This document shows, piece by piece, positions 1-6,479 of a DNA stretch of 9,546 nt. The stretch comes from Thermococcus sp. (GTDB lineage Archaea; Methanobacteriota_B; Thermococci; Thermococcales; Thermococcaceae). How positions within the stretch are numbered: position 1 is the first letter of the stretch; each line of letters begins with the position of its first letter. The notes below the pieces were generated by a model. The model was given only the letters and a program-made list of their open reading frames with translations. It ran no database searches and was not told where the DNA came from. Position numbers and translations under genes: made by a program. The stretch lies in assembly GCA_027001105.1 (NCBI GenBank), contig JALTMZ010000193.1:1632-11177 (forward strand). The letters run 5' to 3'.

Positions 1-32
1 AAGAAAGCAATAAGAGCTTGAAAACATTCAAC

Positions 33-40
33 TTTATATA
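33..40. promoter_or_regulatory. TATA-box-like octamer, orientation unclear
   Basis: TTTATATA on the plus strand (TATATAAA on the minus strand) matches the thermococcal TATA box. Read on the minus strand it could drive a gene lying left of the window, starting near position 8. Read on the plus strand it would start a transcript near position 60 that runs antisense into the 3' end of tfb. Neither side has a convincing A-rich BRE next to it. The rest of positions 1-149 holds no gene that I can see. Confidence 0.3.
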
Positions 41-130
41 GCTGGTTCATGATAAAGAAATGATTTCCCTTTATTATTCTTTGAGCATAATTCTGGCTTA
101 GTATTCAGGGATTTTAACCTAACTTGTAAT

Positions 131-146
131 CTTAAAAAAGTAAAAG
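131..146 (-). terminator. T-rich terminator downstream of tfb
   Basis: On the minus strand this reads CTTTTACTTTTTTAAG, starting a few bases past the tfb stop codon. Archaeal RNA polymerase terminates at runs of T in the non-template strand without needing a hairpin. This is the strongest such tract after tfb and fits its transcript end. Confidence 0.5.
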
Positions 147-149
147 TAC

Positions 150-1049
150 TCAGAGTGTTATTTTCAGTCCGAGTTTTTCTACTAATTCTTTGTATCTGTT
201 TCTGACTGTGACTTCCGTGACCCTTGCAACCTCAGCAACTTCCCTCTGTGTCCTCTTCTCCCCCTCAAGCAGTGAAGCAATGTAAAGTGCGGCAGCAACA
301 AGTCCAGCAGGACTTTTACCGCTTGTCAATCCCCTGTTGTAAGCCTCCTCCAAAAGCTCAATTGCCCTTCTTCTTACCTTTTCACTCAAGCCAAGCTCAT
401 CAGCAAACTTGTTCACATAATCAGTTGGCTTAACAAAGAGCTTCTTCGGAGTCAAGTTAAGATTTCTCGCAATGAATCTAAAACTTCTTCCAATCTCTTT
501 CTTGTCAACTCTTGCAATATCGGCAATCTCATCTAAAGTCCTCGGAATCTTTAAAAGCCTGCATGCAGCGTAGACACATGCAGCAATGACACTTTCAATG
601 GATCTCCCTCGGATAAGCCCTCTTCTCACGGCTTCCCTGTAAAGCCTTGCTGCTTCCTCTTCAACGTGCTTTGGAAGTTTAAGCTGTGAAGCAATTCTGT
701 CAAGCTCACTTAAGGCAAAAGCTAAATTACGCTCGGCTGCATCGCTAACCCTCAGGCGAGACTGCCATTTCCTCAAACGGTACATCTTTTCTCTCATCAA
801 GCCGGTAATATTCCTGTCGCTCCCGATGTCTGTGGACAAACCTTTATCGTGGAGCAGAATGCTCTCAGGTGCGCCAGTCCTTGAACGCTTTTCCCTCTGA
901 GAAGCATCAAAAGCACGCCATTCTGGTCCCATATCAACTATATTCTCTTCTATGACGAATCCACATTTGGAACAAACAATTTCTCCATGCTCGGGATCAT
1001 AAATGAATTCAGTTGAACCACAAACTGGGCAGACCCTACGCTTTTCCAC
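150..1049 (-). CDS. tfb: Transcription initiation factor IIB (TFB)
   Basis: This is the archaeal homologue of eukaryotic TFIIB. It binds the TBP-TATA complex and the BRE, recruits RNA polymerase and helps open the promoter. The 299-residue product has the full family layout. An N-terminal zinc ribbon has CPVC at residues 7-10 and CSKC at 26-29. A conserved B-reader/B-linker region (EWRAFDASQREKRSRTG) starts near residue 43. Two cyclin-fold repeats follow at roughly 105-195 and 200-295, the first with GRSIESVIAACVYAACR and the second with GKSPAGLVAAALYIASL, ending in a helix-turn-helix that reads the BRE. The start is GTG, preceded by GGGGGTG about 6 bases upstream. The in-frame context and the zinc ribbon position support this start. 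It has its own promoter at 1091-1100 and a T-rich terminator. Thermococcales often carry two TFBs; which paralogue this is cannot be told from the window. Confidence 0.98.
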   Translation of the reverse strand: MEKRRVCPVCGSTEFIYDPEHGEIVCSKCGFVIEENIVDMGPEWRAFDASQREKRSRTGAPESILLHDKGLSTDIGSDRNITGLMREKMYRLRKWQSRLRVSDAAERNLAFALSELDRIASQLKLPKHVEEEAARLYREAVRRGLIRGRSIESVIAACVYAACRLLKIPRTLDEIADIARVDKKEIGRSFRFIARNLNLTPKKLFVKPTDYVNKFADELGLSEKVRRRAIELLEEAYNRGLTSGKSPAGLVAAALYIASLLEGEKRTQREVAEVARVTEVTVRNRYKELVEKLGLKITL

Positions 1050-1090
1050 TTTGACACCCCCATCTGCGGGTTACGGTTAATAAATTTATA

Positions 1091-1100
1091 CTATATAAAA
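1091..1100 (-). promoter_or_regulatory. TATA box of tfb
   Basis: The minus strand reads TTTTATATAG here, directly after the stop codon of the small upstream gene. It lies about 45 bases before the tfb GTG, so a transcription start near 1070 would give a leader of about 20 bases containing the GGGGGTG ribosome binding site. Confidence 0.65.
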
Positions 1101-1379
1101 TTAACCAAACTTTGATACGAACTTTGCCACCCACGCAAGATCCTCTTTTTTAAATGTCATCCTTTCCAAAATTCTGACTTCTGTATCTTCTTCATCTTCC
1201 TCTATGATGTTAACATAAACCCAGAGGAATACGGGATCGTTTTCATCTCCAAGCAGTAGATTGCGGTATAGAATATCAACGGTACCATCACCATTCTTCT
1301 TGGCGGAGAGTGGTTTCCAAGTCTCTAAGCTAATCTCACCTTTTTCGTTCAGTTCTTTTATGATCCTCTTGATATCCAT
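1101..1379 (-). CDS. Small acidic protein of unknown function
   Basis: This 92-residue protein has no signal peptide, no membrane segment and no cysteine, so it is probably cytosolic. I do not recognise a family. It begins with a short charged helix (MDIKRIIKELNEKGE), continues with alternating hydrophobic/polar stretches that look like beta strands (GTVDILYRNLLL, DPVFLWVYVNII), has an acidic EEDEEDTE segment and ends with a helix (KEDLAWVAKFVSKFG). The fold looks small alpha+beta. The ATG start lies about 40 bases downstream of a good TATA box, with only a weak GGGAAG ribosome binding site. Its stop codon abuts the TATA box of tfb. Regular codon usage, its own promoter and its place between PDCD5 and tfb argue that it is a real gene. 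Confidence 0.8.
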   Translation of the reverse strand: MDIKRIIKELNEKGEISLETWKPLSAKKNGDGTVDILYRNLLLGDENDPVFLWVYVNIIEEDEEDTEVRILERMTFKKEDLAWVAKFVSKFG

Positions 1380-1418
1380 ACTCTTCCCACTCGCCTTTGT
1401 TTATTTATACACAAAAGG

Positions 1419-1426
1419 TATATAAA
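1419..1426 (-). promoter_or_regulatory. TATA box of the small acidic protein gene
   Basis: The minus strand reads TTTATATA inside an A/T-rich stretch (AAAATTTATATACC). The gene's ATG is at 1379, so initiation about 25 bases downstream would leave a short leader. It lies in the gap after the PDCD5 gene and separates the two transcription units. Confidence 0.6.
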
Positions 1427-1462
1427 TTTTAAGGATGTCAAATTGGGGAAGTATGTCTCTCA

Positions 1463-1801
1463 CTACCACTTAATCCTAAATTCCCTCCTTGTTCTCGCAT
1501 CAATCTGAGCCAAAATTTTCTTGAGCTTTGCATCATCTATTTTCTCCCTGATCTGTCCAGCTTGATAAAGCTGAACCAGTATAAGCTCAACCTGCTGTGC
1601 AAGTTCTGGTCTGACAAGTTTAACTCTTGAAAGCCTTTCCCTCGCTTCTGGAGTAAGAATTCTCCTTAGAATTGCCTGTATTTGGGCTTCAAGTTCAGCT
1701 TGCTGTCTTGCAGCTTCTTCTTGAGCTTTTTGCTGCTCGGCAAGCCTTCTCTGCAGTTCCATGAGCTTTCTCTTTCTAATCTCTTCAATGTCCTCAGCCA
1801 T
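1463..1801 (-). CDS. PDCD5-family DNA-binding protein
   Basis: This is the archaeal member of the PDCD5/TFAR19 family, small basic helical-bundle proteins reported to bind nucleic acid. Their precise role in archaea is unsettled. The 112-residue product starts MAEDIEEIRKRKLMELQRRL, the typical opening of the family. A long Gln/Ala/Glu-rich helix follows to about residue 45, then a helical core (ILTPEARERLSRVKLVRPEL, a family hallmark) and a basic C-terminus (RTRREFRIKW). An in-frame GTG lies three codons upstream at 1810, but GAGGTGAT overlaps that codon and is correctly spaced for the ATG at 1801, so I chose the ATG. The gene is 100 bases downstream of rps19e. Co-transcription with rps19e is likely, although a weak T/A-rich promoter in the gap (around 1840) cannot be excluded. 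Confidence 0.93.
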   Translation of the reverse strand: MAEDIEEIRKRKLMELQRRLAEQQKAQEEAARQQAELEAQIQAILRRILTPEARERLSRVKLVRPELAQQVELILVQLYQAGQIREKIDDAKLKKILAQIDARTRREFRIKW

Positions 1802-1901
1802 TTCTATCACCTCGCCAAGAGGATTTATGATAAGATAGTTAAAAAGTTATTGCAACAAAAATCGACGTATTAAATTTAGAAAGTGGGACAAAAACAGAAG
1901 T

Positions 1902-2354
1902 TCAGTATTTCTTAAGCTCTGGGATGACTTCCTCAAGCTCTTTTTTAAGTTCGGTTGCTGCTTTGTCAAGGAAGCTTCTTCCCTTAGGTGTGACAATCCT
2001 TCCCTTGCCTGGAACCTTCTCAATGAATCCTGCTGCCTCTAACTGCTGGAGAGCCTTTCTGATTATGCTTCCGCTACCTTTGTAAAACTTCTCCGGAGCG
2101 TGCCCTCTGTTCTTTCTTCCTCCGTACCAAGTCCTAAGCCTCTCAATACCAACAGGGCCGTCGATGTATATCTTTCTAAAGACTGAAGCAACTCTATAAT
2201 ACCACCAGTCATCTTGCTCTGGAAGTCTTTCCTTGTGTCTTCCTGTTTTGACAAATGGAGCCCACTCTGGTGGTTTAATCTCAGGTATCTCCTTCAACTT
2301 TTGAGCAACCCTCTCAACGAGCAAATCACCGGGAACATCATAAACTGTCGCCAT
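1902..2354 (-). CDS. rps19e: 30S ribosomal protein S19e
   Basis: This is an archaeal/eukaryotic-specific small-subunit protein of the 30S head, needed in eukaryotes for late pre-rRNA maturation. The 150-residue product matches the usual archaeal length. It shows the family opening ([20 protein letters not shown]), the central [20 protein letters not shown] block and the [17 protein letters not shown] signature. The winged-helix C-terminus carries [18 protein letters not shown] and [13 protein letters not shown]. The ATG is preceded by AGGGAGGGA (about 2363-2371), which lies inside the last codons of the upstream CRM-domain gene. The two genes are only two bases apart and probably translationally coupled. 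Confidence 0.98.
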   Translation of the reverse strand: MATVYDVPGDLLVERVAQKLKEIPEIKPPEWAPFVKTGRHKERLPEQDDWWYYRVASVFRKIYIDGPVGIERLRTWYGGRKNRGHAPEKFYKGSGSIIRKALQQLEAAGFIEKVPGKGRIVTPKGRSFLDKAATELKKELEEVIPELKKY

Positions 2355-2356
2355 CC

Positions 2357-2770
2357 TTAATCCCTCCCTTTTTTGAACTTCTTTCTAAATTGAGCAATGT
2401 CGAGCTTGACCTTTTTAACGGGCTTCTCTTCCCGCTTCTCCTTTGAGAGTTCCTTAAGCTTAAGCTTCCTTAAATACTTTTCCCATCCCTCTCTCGGACG
2501 GAATAATATAAATCTTTTGCCTCTAACTTCAATCAGCTCGCTGTCAGTTAGCTCGGCAACCTTTTCAGCTATCTGCTTTCTGTCCATTCCCGTTGCAATA
2601 AGCGCCCCTTTCCTTATTTCCACCTTGAGAATACCGTCTTTCTTGAGCTGGGTGTTGATTTCGTTAATTACACTCTCCCCTAATCCTTTCTTTCCAATCC
2701 ACGCTTTAGGTTGAATATCGTAATATTTGGCTCTTATAGCCCTTCTCACCTTTCCAGGTAATCTCTTCAT
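2357..2770 (-). CDS. CRM-domain (YhbY-like) RNA-binding protein
   Basis: This 137-residue cytosolic protein has one CRM/YhbY domain, an RNA-binding fold associated with ribosome assembly in bacteria and with group II intron splicing in plant chloroplasts. The domain spans roughly residues 3-95. It includes the loop [15 protein letters not shown] (near residue 24), which corresponds to the GxxG-type RNA-contacting loop, then the KVEIRKGAL strand, the [21 protein letters not shown] helix-strand and the closing strand [10 protein letters not shown] Lys/Arg-rich tail (about 100-137) probably adds RNA affinity. A longer reading from TTG at 2809 is possible, but that codon lies only a few bases from the TATA box and would be upstream of the transcript start. 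GAGGTGAGAGG just before the ATG at 2770 supports the shorter form. It heads the operon with rps19e, consistent with a role in ribosome biogenesis. Confidence 0.93.
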   Translation of the reverse strand: MKRLPGKVRRAIRAKYYDIQPKAWIGKKGLGESVINEINTQLKKDGILKVEIRKGALIATGMDRKQIAEKVAELTDSELIEVRGKRFILFRPREGWEKYLRKLKLKELSKEKREEKPVKKVKLDIAQFRKKFKKGRD

Positions 2771-2814
2771 CCCTCTCACCTCAAATTTCAGCCTCTCGCA
2801 AAGAGGCAAAAGAG

Positions 2815-2822
2815 TTTATAAG
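2815..2822 (-). promoter_or_regulatory. TATA box of the CRM protein - rps19e operon
   Basis: The minus strand reads CTTATAAA, with CAAACC just upstream as a possible BRE. Initiation about 25 bases downstream (near 2793) gives a leader of roughly 23 bases before the ATG at 2770 and excludes the TTG at 2809 as start codon. Confidence 0.6.
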
Positions 2823-2983
2823 GGTTTGGCTTTTAAAGGTTGCCGTGATAGTTTTAGCTTCTTTCTTAGTGTTGGAATTTGAGGTTGAGTAATTTGTTTT
2901 TACTCTTTCAATTTGGCTTATTTTATGCTGATTGCGTTCATTTGTGTTATATTTTTGGTGTTGATGTATGACAATAGAAACTG

Positions 2984-2990
2984 TTATATA
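2984..2990 (+). promoter_or_regulatory. TATA box of the accessory S-A-B operon
   Basis: TTATATA preceded by the A-rich TAGAAACTG, which may serve as BRE, on the plus strand. A start near 3012 would leave a leader of about 25 bases holding GGGGGGCGG just before the ATG at 3037. This is the only good plus-strand promoter that I see for the following genes. The gap from 2823 to here is T-rich on the plus strand and shows no convincing gene. Confidence 0.55.
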
Positions 2991-3036
2991 CTACTTCTGC
3001 GTATAGTATTATTGATGATCTTGTTTGGGGGGCGGA

Positions 3037-3687
3037 ATGCAGAAGTGGGTAGTTTTGGGCATCCTTGTGTTGTTGGTTTTTAGCAGTTTTGGTTTTGTTT
3101 TTGCTCAAGAAAACTTTAAGGAAGTCAAGAATTTGCAAATTCAAACTGGAAAGTGTGAAAGCTGTTCTTGTCAGGATTTTGATGTAGATAAAGCATTGAG
3201 TGAGGTGAATGCAAAAATTGAAAACTTGACTAAAGTGATTAATCAAAAAGAAGTAGAATTACAGAAGCTTTATGCTGAACTCAACAGAACTAAAAGCGTT
3301 GAAATTCTTGAGAAGATTGTTAAGCTTGAAAGAGAAGTTCAGGGACTGAAGATTTTTCTTGCTACATATCAGGCAGACAAGGAAAAACTAATATTCTTTA
3401 AGAAGTATACGAGAAAAACACCCTATGGGTTGCAGATTCTTTATTATCAGCTTCCTAAAGAAAGTGAGATTCTCAAAGAATACATCAAGAAAGTTCATCC
3501 TGTTAGGAAAGATGTTGATTTAGAGTGGTTCCAAGGGTATTATCTTCAGGCTAAGGAATTGATAATGTACAAGCGCTTATTGGCTGATGTTGAGATTAAG
3601 AGAAAGTTGGAAGAACTTAAGAAGAACAACCAATCAAACCTTAATGATGAGGATATTCAGTACATTTTAAAGAGGCTTGATAAATGA
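3037..3687 (+). CDS. Secreted coiled-coil protein with CxxCxC motif (S)
   Basis: I do not recognise this 216-residue protein. It begins with a clear Sec-type signal peptide: MQK, then a hydrophobic stretch to about residue 22, then FA-Q with likely cleavage after Ala23. Shortly after comes a CESCSC cluster (Cys40, 43, 45), suited to a disulfide or metal site. Heptad-like charged helices at about 50-110 (KALSEVNAKIENLTKVINQKE and LEKIVKLEREVQGLK) point to a coiled coil. The C-terminal half is basic and mixed (YGLQILYYQLPKESEIL), ending in a charged helix. Three N-glycosylation sequons (NLT, NRT, NQS) fit an extracellular location. An in-frame TTG at 3025 exists, but ATG at 3037 is preferred because it follows GGGGGGCGG and gives a normal signal peptide. 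The stop overlaps the next start as ATGA, implying translational coupling. Confidence 0.82.
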   Translation: MQKWVVLGILVLLVFSSFGFVFAQENFKEVKNLQIQTGKCESCSCQDFDVDKALSEVNAKIENLTKVINQKEVELQKLYAELNRTKSVEILEKIVKLEREVQGLKIFLATYQADKEKLIFFKKYTRKTPYGLQILYYQLPKESEILKEYIKKVHPVRKDVDLEWFQGYYLQAKELIMYKRLLADVEIKRKLEELKKNNQSNLNDEDIQYILKRLDK

Positions 3688-4457
3688 AAGCACTTCAAGA
3701 AAAATTAAACACTCACATTATAGACTCTGCACTCCTAGAAGAATATTTAAGATTAAGAGAAACAGGAAAACAACAAACCCTACTCCAAAGTGCAACAGTA
3801 ACACCGCTAGTAATAAATTATGGGGGGTTACCAAAGGGTTATCTTTGTTGTCCAGACGATCCATATTACTGTTCACTCTGTGAATATCCAAAACAAATAC
3901 TCTCTGATAACTTTTATGCATCCCCTTGGACTCATACAGATGGATTTGCAACATTCTATAATCTACAACCCGTTGGTGTCTGGGTTGGAATGTATCAATC
4001 CCCAACACCTGACGAAGATTACTATTGGGGAATGTATTGTACGGAAGAATTCCCATCAACAAATAATCCTAATGAAATCTGGAATATTTACTGGTTATAC
4101 GCGACAGAGCTAGCGAACAGTCCTTCATTTGAAGATCATGGTTCCATTCAAATCAACTTCTTCTATGATGGGACAGCATACAATTACTTTACGGGACATT
4201 ATCAAACAGCTAATTTGATATATCAGTATAACTGCAACAAGAACGGATGTTATAAATCACCAATTTTAGATCCCTTGCCCTCTAATCCAAGATATCATCC
4301 AAGTCCGTATACAGACACGCTGTACATATATGTTAAGGTACTAGCATGCTGTAACGGAGGACTTGTTGGAAGTTCGTGTAAGTGGGCTAATAGGCATTGT
4401 TCGAGCTGTTTTGCTCCAGATGAGTCCAAATCACAGAACTTCCCGTATGAGGGGTAA
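3684..4457 (+). CDS. Cys-rich protein of unknown family, copy A1
   Basis: This 257-residue protein matches no family that I know. It has no signal peptide or membrane segment. The N-terminus (1-35) is a charged helix ending in ETGKQQTLL. After a link (VTPLVINYGG), twelve cysteines follow: a first group at 55, 56, 63 and 66, single Cys119, a C-x4-C at 184/189 and a terminal cluster at 222, 223, 232, 239 and 242 (CC-x8-C-x6-C-x2-C). The middle is rich in Trp, Tyr, Asn and Pro, including PVGVWVGMYQSPTP (96-109), and looks like a beta-rich domain. It has no N-glycosylation sequon, in contrast with its neighbours. It overlaps the S gene by ATGA and is 14 bases from B1. A2 downstream is a paralogue with the same order of motifs. 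The cysteines could form disulfides or bind metal. Confidence 0.82.
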   Translation: MKALQEKLNTHIIDSALLEEYLRLRETGKQQTLLQSATVTPLVINYGGLPKGYLCCPDDPYYCSLCEYPKQILSDNFYASPWTHTDGFATFYNLQPVGVWVGMYQSPTPDEDYYWGMYCTEEFPSTNNPNEIWNIYWLYATELANSPSFEDHGSIQINFFYDGTAYNYFTGHYQTANLIYQYNCNKNGCYKSPILDPLPSNPRYHPSPYTDTLYIYVKVLACCNGGLVGSSCKWANRHCSSCFAPDESKSQNFPYEG

Positions 4458-4463
4458 GGAGGT
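4458..4463 (+). promoter_or_regulatory. Ribosome binding site deciding the GTG start of B1
   Basis: GGAGGT lies directly after the A1 stop codon and 8 bases before the GTG at 4472. An ATG at 4464 immediately after it runs into a stop after three codons, so the GTG is the working start. Confidence 0.75.
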
Positions 4464-4471
4464 ATGGAAAA

Positions 4472-5662
4472 GTGAAAATCTCTAAGCTTTCTTTATTTTT
4501 GCTTTTTATCTTACTTCTTTTGGTTTCTTTAGTTATAGTTAGTCAGAAGTTTCAAGAGCAAGAAAATAAGGAGGGTTTTTCTAATGTTACGCTTGATAAT
4601 ATTTCCGCTAAGTCTTTTAAGTCTTTAGGAAACAAAACGCCTCTTAAAGGAGAATTTACACCAATTCTAACTCTTTCTGCGTGGGATTTTCAGGGTTTTG
4701 GAAATAAGTTTTTTGCTTATACCAACTCTGGTTTGTCAGTTTATGATTTGGAAACTGGAAAAATAGTGGTAAGCATTACTCCTGTTTATGATTATTACTT
4801 TTCAAACGGTTATGCTTATATAAAAACCGACAATGGAAGTTTTGTTTTGGACTATAAGACGCTGAGGCTTGAAGAAGTAAATCTTATGAATGGGGATAAG
4901 TATGTATTCAGGTTTAACAAGTGTGTAATTAGAATCAGGGAGAAGAGCTCTTTGATAAATGGAAAAGAGTTCAAATTCAGTTCCACTCCAAAAATTGCCT
5001 TTTTTAATAATAGTTTTGTGATATTTGGTCTTGTAAGTTCAGTTGATGAGAAGATTATCTTCTTTGACAAGAGATGTAACCTCCTTAAAGAGCACGTAAT
5101 CCCCTACATGTCAGATTTTAAAGTTTTAGATGATAAAATTTTCTTTATTGATCGAAAACTGTACTCTAAAACTTTACCCAAATTTCCGGAACTTGAAGGA
5201 GAAATGATCATGCATGAATATCTTAAGGAAGCTGAAGTTTATTTGTTTGCCGATAATGGTACTTTAATTGTTAATCTAACTCTCAGTAGTGCCATAGGTT
5301 TCTACAACAATACAATTTACACTATTTATCCTCATGGAATTGGGAAATTTTATTTGTCTAATAAATCTCTGGAGAAAAAAGTAGTTGATTATGTGTTGTA
5401 TCCCGGATGGGCGGTTGTTCAGGGAGTTTATGGGGACTTTACTAAGGACTTTATGTCTTTTGTTTATTGGGGTTTCTCTGGAGAAGCGGGAACACCATTC
5501 AGTGGAATTTGTGTTTATCCTTATGAAAAAACTATAAAATGCACCCCCTATTACTCAGAAACTAAAAGGGTAAATCCAATTGATGAGATAAAAGCATGGA
5601 GTAAATATTTTGCAATTGTACCAAGGGGAACAACTCAGGTTATTATATATGAGGTCAGATAA
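4472..5662 (+). CDS. Membrane-anchored propeller-like glycoprotein, copy B1
   Basis: This 396-residue protein has an N-terminal membrane anchor or signal (about residues 6-25, SLFLLFILLLLVSLVIV, after a Lys-containing start). The large remainder is predicted to lie outside the cell. It consists of short alternating beta-type segments, such as GLSVYDLETGKIVVSI and NGSFVLDYKTLRLEEV, reminiscent of WD/PQQ-type beta-propeller blades, but no repeat is close to consensus. Nine N-glycosylation sequons (NVT, NIS, NKT, NGS, NNS, NGT, NLT, NNT, NKS) support surface exposure. Few cysteines are present, one in the C-terminal GICVYPYEKTIKC block, which is shared with B2. No function can be assigned; binding or scaffolding on the cell surface is an inference. 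It starts with GTG after a strong ribosome binding site and is followed after 11 bases by A2. Confidence 0.8.
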   Translation: MKISKLSLFLLFILLLLVSLVIVSQKFQEQENKEGFSNVTLDNISAKSFKSLGNKTPLKGEFTPILTLSAWDFQGFGNKFFAYTNSGLSVYDLETGKIVVSITPVYDYYFSNGYAYIKTDNGSFVLDYKTLRLEEVNLMNGDKYVFRFNKCVIRIREKSSLINGKEFKFSSTPKIAFFNNSFVIFGLVSSVDEKIIFFDKRCNLLKEHVIPYMSDFKVLDDKIFFIDRKLYSKTLPKFPELEGEMIMHEYLKEAEVYLFADNGTLIVNLTLSSAIGFYNNTIYTIYPHGIGKFYLSNKSLEKKVVDYVLYPGWAVVQGVYGDFTKDFMSFVYWGFSGEAGTPFSGICVYPYEKTIKCTPYYSETKRVNPIDEIKAWSKYFAIVPRGTTQVIIYEVR

Positions 5663-5673
5663 GGTGTTCAGAC

Positions 5674-6469
5674 ATGAAGCTTAGGGAAACAATTAAGGAA
5701 ATAAAAGCTGGTAATGCTACAATTGAGGATGCTTTAAAACTTATTCACCAGAGAAAGAAAATCTGGGACAGAATTTATGGATACTTAGAGGAGAGGGATA
5801 AACTGCAAACACTCAAAAAACTTAAAGAACTCGGAAGACAACAAACAATCATGAAAACCACAGGGATAGAACCCTTATCAATTGATGTCGGTATAAGCAG
5901 AGGGTGGGGATGCCCACTACATTACTGTTTTGGAGAATCAAGTCCTACATTGCCATCTCAAGCATACTTATATGATTTTCAGAAAGTGGCTGTGTGGGTT
6001 GGCATGTATACATCTTCAACCCCAAATATGAACTATTTCTTATGATGAATATTGTACATATGATTTCACATCAACTTCCAATATACACGAATATTGGGAC
6101 AAGGCAATGGAACTGACCTACGATCCAATTTTAGGTGGATCACCTGTTCATTCCATTCAAGTCAAGTGGTTTTTCAGTGCATACGATAGTGCTGGCGTAA
6201 AACACGATATAATATGGCAGTTTGAATGTGATGCTACTCACTGTTGGTTGACTACTGGAAGAGCAGATCTTCCAGATCCTAATTTGGTTCCTTGGGGGAC
6301 TTATGAACTAGAGGTGTTTGAAAACTATTTAGCCTGTTGCAGAGGTTGCCTAATTGGGTGTCAATGCCATTGGTGCAACACTCATTGTGGTGGCTGTTTT
6401 GCATGCGATCCCAGCAGAGCACAAAACTTCGTACATGAGGACAAGCCGAACAGAACAATATGGCCATAG
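5674..6469 (+). pseudogene. Cys-rich protein copy A2, split by a frameshift
   Basis: This is a paralogue of A1. The first part (5674-6045, 123 residues) stops at TGA TGA soon after VAVWVGMYTSSTP. The homologous sequence continues in the +1 frame from 6041 (YDEYCTYDF) to the TAG at 6469. Removing one base of the run TTTCTTAT near 6037-6041 restores a 264-residue protein that aligns with A1 without gaps across the junction (16 residues each side-to-side, TP...F). The repaired protein has a longer charged N-terminal helix, GRQQTIM as in A1's GKQQTLL, C-x4-C, and a terminal cluster with the same CC-x8-C-x6-C-x2-C spacing plus four more cysteines (14 in all). It has no signal peptide. AAGGTGT after the B1 stop is its ribosome binding site. 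The break may be a real mutation, a sequencing error or, less likely, programmed frameshifting. An internal ATG at 6107 could yield a 120-residue C-terminal fragment, but it has no good ribosome binding site. Confidence 0.75.
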
Positions 6470-6479
6470 GTGAAAAGAC

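Noticed and set aside
224..433. 69-codon plus-strand open frame
   Set aside because: It is antisense to the cyclin-fold region of tfb, and the Gln/Pro-rich product has no coding character.
2823..2983. Possible RNA gene in the divergent gap
   Set aside because: I found no tRNA-like arms, C/D or H/ACA boxes, or stable GC-rich stem, which a hyperthermophile RNA gene would normally show.
2925..3083. Short hydrophobic plus-strand frame of 52 codons upstream of S
   Set aside because: It overlaps the promoter and signal peptide of S in another frame, lacks a ribosome binding site, and its hydrophobicity follows from T-rich DNA.
3718..4062. 114-codon minus-strand open frame
   Set aside because: It is antisense to A1, whose paralogue A2 confirms the plus-strand frame; no ribosome binding site or recognisable domain.
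4342..4457. RiPP-like precursor: Cys-rich core peptide at the end of A1
   Set aside because: A1 is 257 residues with a large ordered-looking middle domain, and no modification enzyme, protease or transporter gene is nearby.
6031..6050. Programmed +1 frameshifting as explanation of the A2 break
   Set aside because: The P-site codons TTC or TTA would re-pair poorly in the +1 frame (TCT or TAT), and no Shine-Dalgarno-like stimulator precedes the TGA. Mutation or sequencing error is simpler.
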